Assembly: GCF_038007285.1 (NCBI RefSeq)
Contig: NZ_JBBOWX010000001.1
Coordinates: forward strand, 3,117,501-3,181,500
Origin: Sporosarcina sp. FSL K6-3457
GTDB lineage: Bacteria > Bacillota > Bacilli > Bacillales_A > Planococcaceae
Reading direction: 5' to 3'
DNA: 64,000 bases
Shown here: positions 63,342 through 64,000 of the stretch, one piece after another
Numbering within the stretch: the first letter of the stretch is position 1
Layout: every line of letters begins with the position of its first letter
Notes under the pieces: model-generated
The model's input: the letters and a program-made list of their open reading frames with translations, nothing else
Database searches by the model: none
What the model was told of the DNA's origin: nothing
Made by a program: the position numbers and the translations under genes

Positions 63342-63460
63342 GCAATATTGAATTGTTATGATATTTTTTAATATGCCGTTCATCTCCCATTTTTAATAAC
63401 ATGACTATTGTATAGATTTCCACTAAACTATGCTGATAATAAATATCTCTACCAACAAAT

Positions 63461-64000
63461 TCAATTTATTTTTTCAAACTTCAATGATATATCTTTTGAA
63501 TTGTTTATTTTTGACTGATATAAATGAATTTTTTGTCTTTCCGCATAATATTTTATTTGTTGTAAGTATTCTTCCTTAAAATTTAAGCCTAAATATATTG
63601 CACTTGGTTTCATAAAGGATATTTTTATACCATGTTCACCTAGTTCATTATGGATATTTGAAGGAAGTATTATCCGCCATTCATTCTCATATCCCCAATC
63701 TGGATGTTTCTCTAATAATGAAATCAATTCAGCCACTCTTGTTTTTTCAGAACCACTGTGGTTCAATGAAGCAGCTTTAATCATATCACTAATATCACTT
63801 CTAGTGATTTTATACTCTACTGGAAAAAGAAAATTTAAAGGATTAATTTTACTTTCTTGGTCGTCTTCAAACATATGACTTGTTTTTAAATCATACTCTA
63901 CACAAATTCCGCTATTTTTTTCTGCATAATTTCCCCACAATACATAATTGTTGTTCGTTGTAGAGAAACTGCCTATTACGGCATGTTTATAGAACTCATT
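63461..64000 (-). CDS. DUF2971 family protein (N-terminus beyond window)
   Basis: At least 179 residues; the frame is open to the right edge. Family features: LWGNYAEKNSGICVEYD (the W-x-x-Y-x-x-x-x-x-G-I/F-C block), and GYENEWRIIL with the invariant EWR. DUF2971 proteins are often found on mobile elements and near defence genes, but no activity is established. An internal ATG at 63940 is not a credible start because homology continues upstream. Confidence 0.75.
   Translation of the reverse strand, partial: NEFYKHAVIGSFSTTNNNYVLWGNYAEKNSGICVEYDLKTSHMFEDDQESKINPLNFLFPVEYKITRSDISDMIKAASLNHSGSEKTRVAELISLLEKHPDWGYENEWRIILPSNIHNELGEHGIKISFMKPSAIYLGLNFKEEYLQQIKYYAERQKIHLYQSKINNSKDISLKFEKIN

Larger units (their letters stand above)
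54722..64000. mobile_element. Integrated genetic element (left end; right end beyond window)
   Basis: At least 9.3 kb, clearly more AT-rich than the flanking chromosome, all genes on the minus strand. It begins at the break in yneF and carries a short tyrosine recombinase, two small unknown genes, a D5-type helicase, a primase, an AT-rich repeat-bearing gap and cargo genes. No capsid, terminase or portal gene is visible, so it resembles a phage satellite or integrative plasmid-like element rather than a complete prophage. Confidence 0.75.

Overview
The window looks like chromosomal DNA of an endospore-forming, low-GC Firmicute of the Bacillales, most like the Planococcaceae (Sporosarcina/Lysinibacillus relatives). 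The support is a tlp spore-protein gene behind a sigma-G-type promoter, a damaged alpha/beta-type SASP gene, Bacillus-type genes (yqhG/yqhH, yqkD/yqkE, amj, VanW, a B. anthracis-type prolyl 4-hydroxylase), TPP riboswitches, a T-box and strong GGAGG ribosome binding sites. The genus is inference.

Layout. 1-3.6 kb: end of a maltodextrin ABC operon (AraC regulator, binding protein, first permease, cut by the window edge). 3.9-11.7 kb: two TPP-riboswitch operons. One is a thiamine-precursor uptake and salvage operon (thiY, thiamine-binding protein, thiX, thiZ, TatD-like hydrolase). The other is the thiazole-synthesis operon tenI-thiO-thiS-thiG-thiF. 11.8-21.3 kb: tlp, a DUF2798 protein, and small regulator/target units (LysR with EamA and an oxidoreductase; MocR with a LysE exporter; two methyltransferase units; Rrf2), most with visible operators. 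21.4-28.4 kb: P-type ATPase, prolyl 4-hydroxylase, VanW lipoprotein and a GntR(YtrA)-ABC operon. 28.8-36 kb: MFS transporter behind a T-box, two decayed genes, HxlR with a divergent oxidoreductase, amj, and a TetR-lpdA pair sharing an operator. 36-54.4 kb: housekeeping and conserved hypothetical genes (selO, GNATs, yqhHG, alpha/beta hydrolases, an SLH-anchored nucleotidase, a lone TrpX-like binding protein, thiolase and HMG-CoA lyase), with several repeat elements. The most striking of these is a palindromic array at 49.8-50.2 kb that appears to have destroyed the 3' half of a SASP gene.

54.7 kb to the window end: an AT-rich integrated element. Its left boundary cuts yneF, leaving only the last ~30 codons. 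It carries a short tyrosine recombinase, a split primase / SF3-D5 helicase replication module, an AT-rich intergenic region with iteron-like repeats (candidate origin), and cargo. The cargo between the boundary and the integrase is a two-gene operon: a small membrane protein whose last third resembles a K+-channel pore with an altered filter, and a 588-residue protein with a DUF4365-like nuclease N-terminus. This is the best candidate in the window for an undescribed (probably anti-phage) system. A DUF2971 protein at the window edge may be further cargo.

All calls come from reading the sequence and remembered family features; no database search was run.
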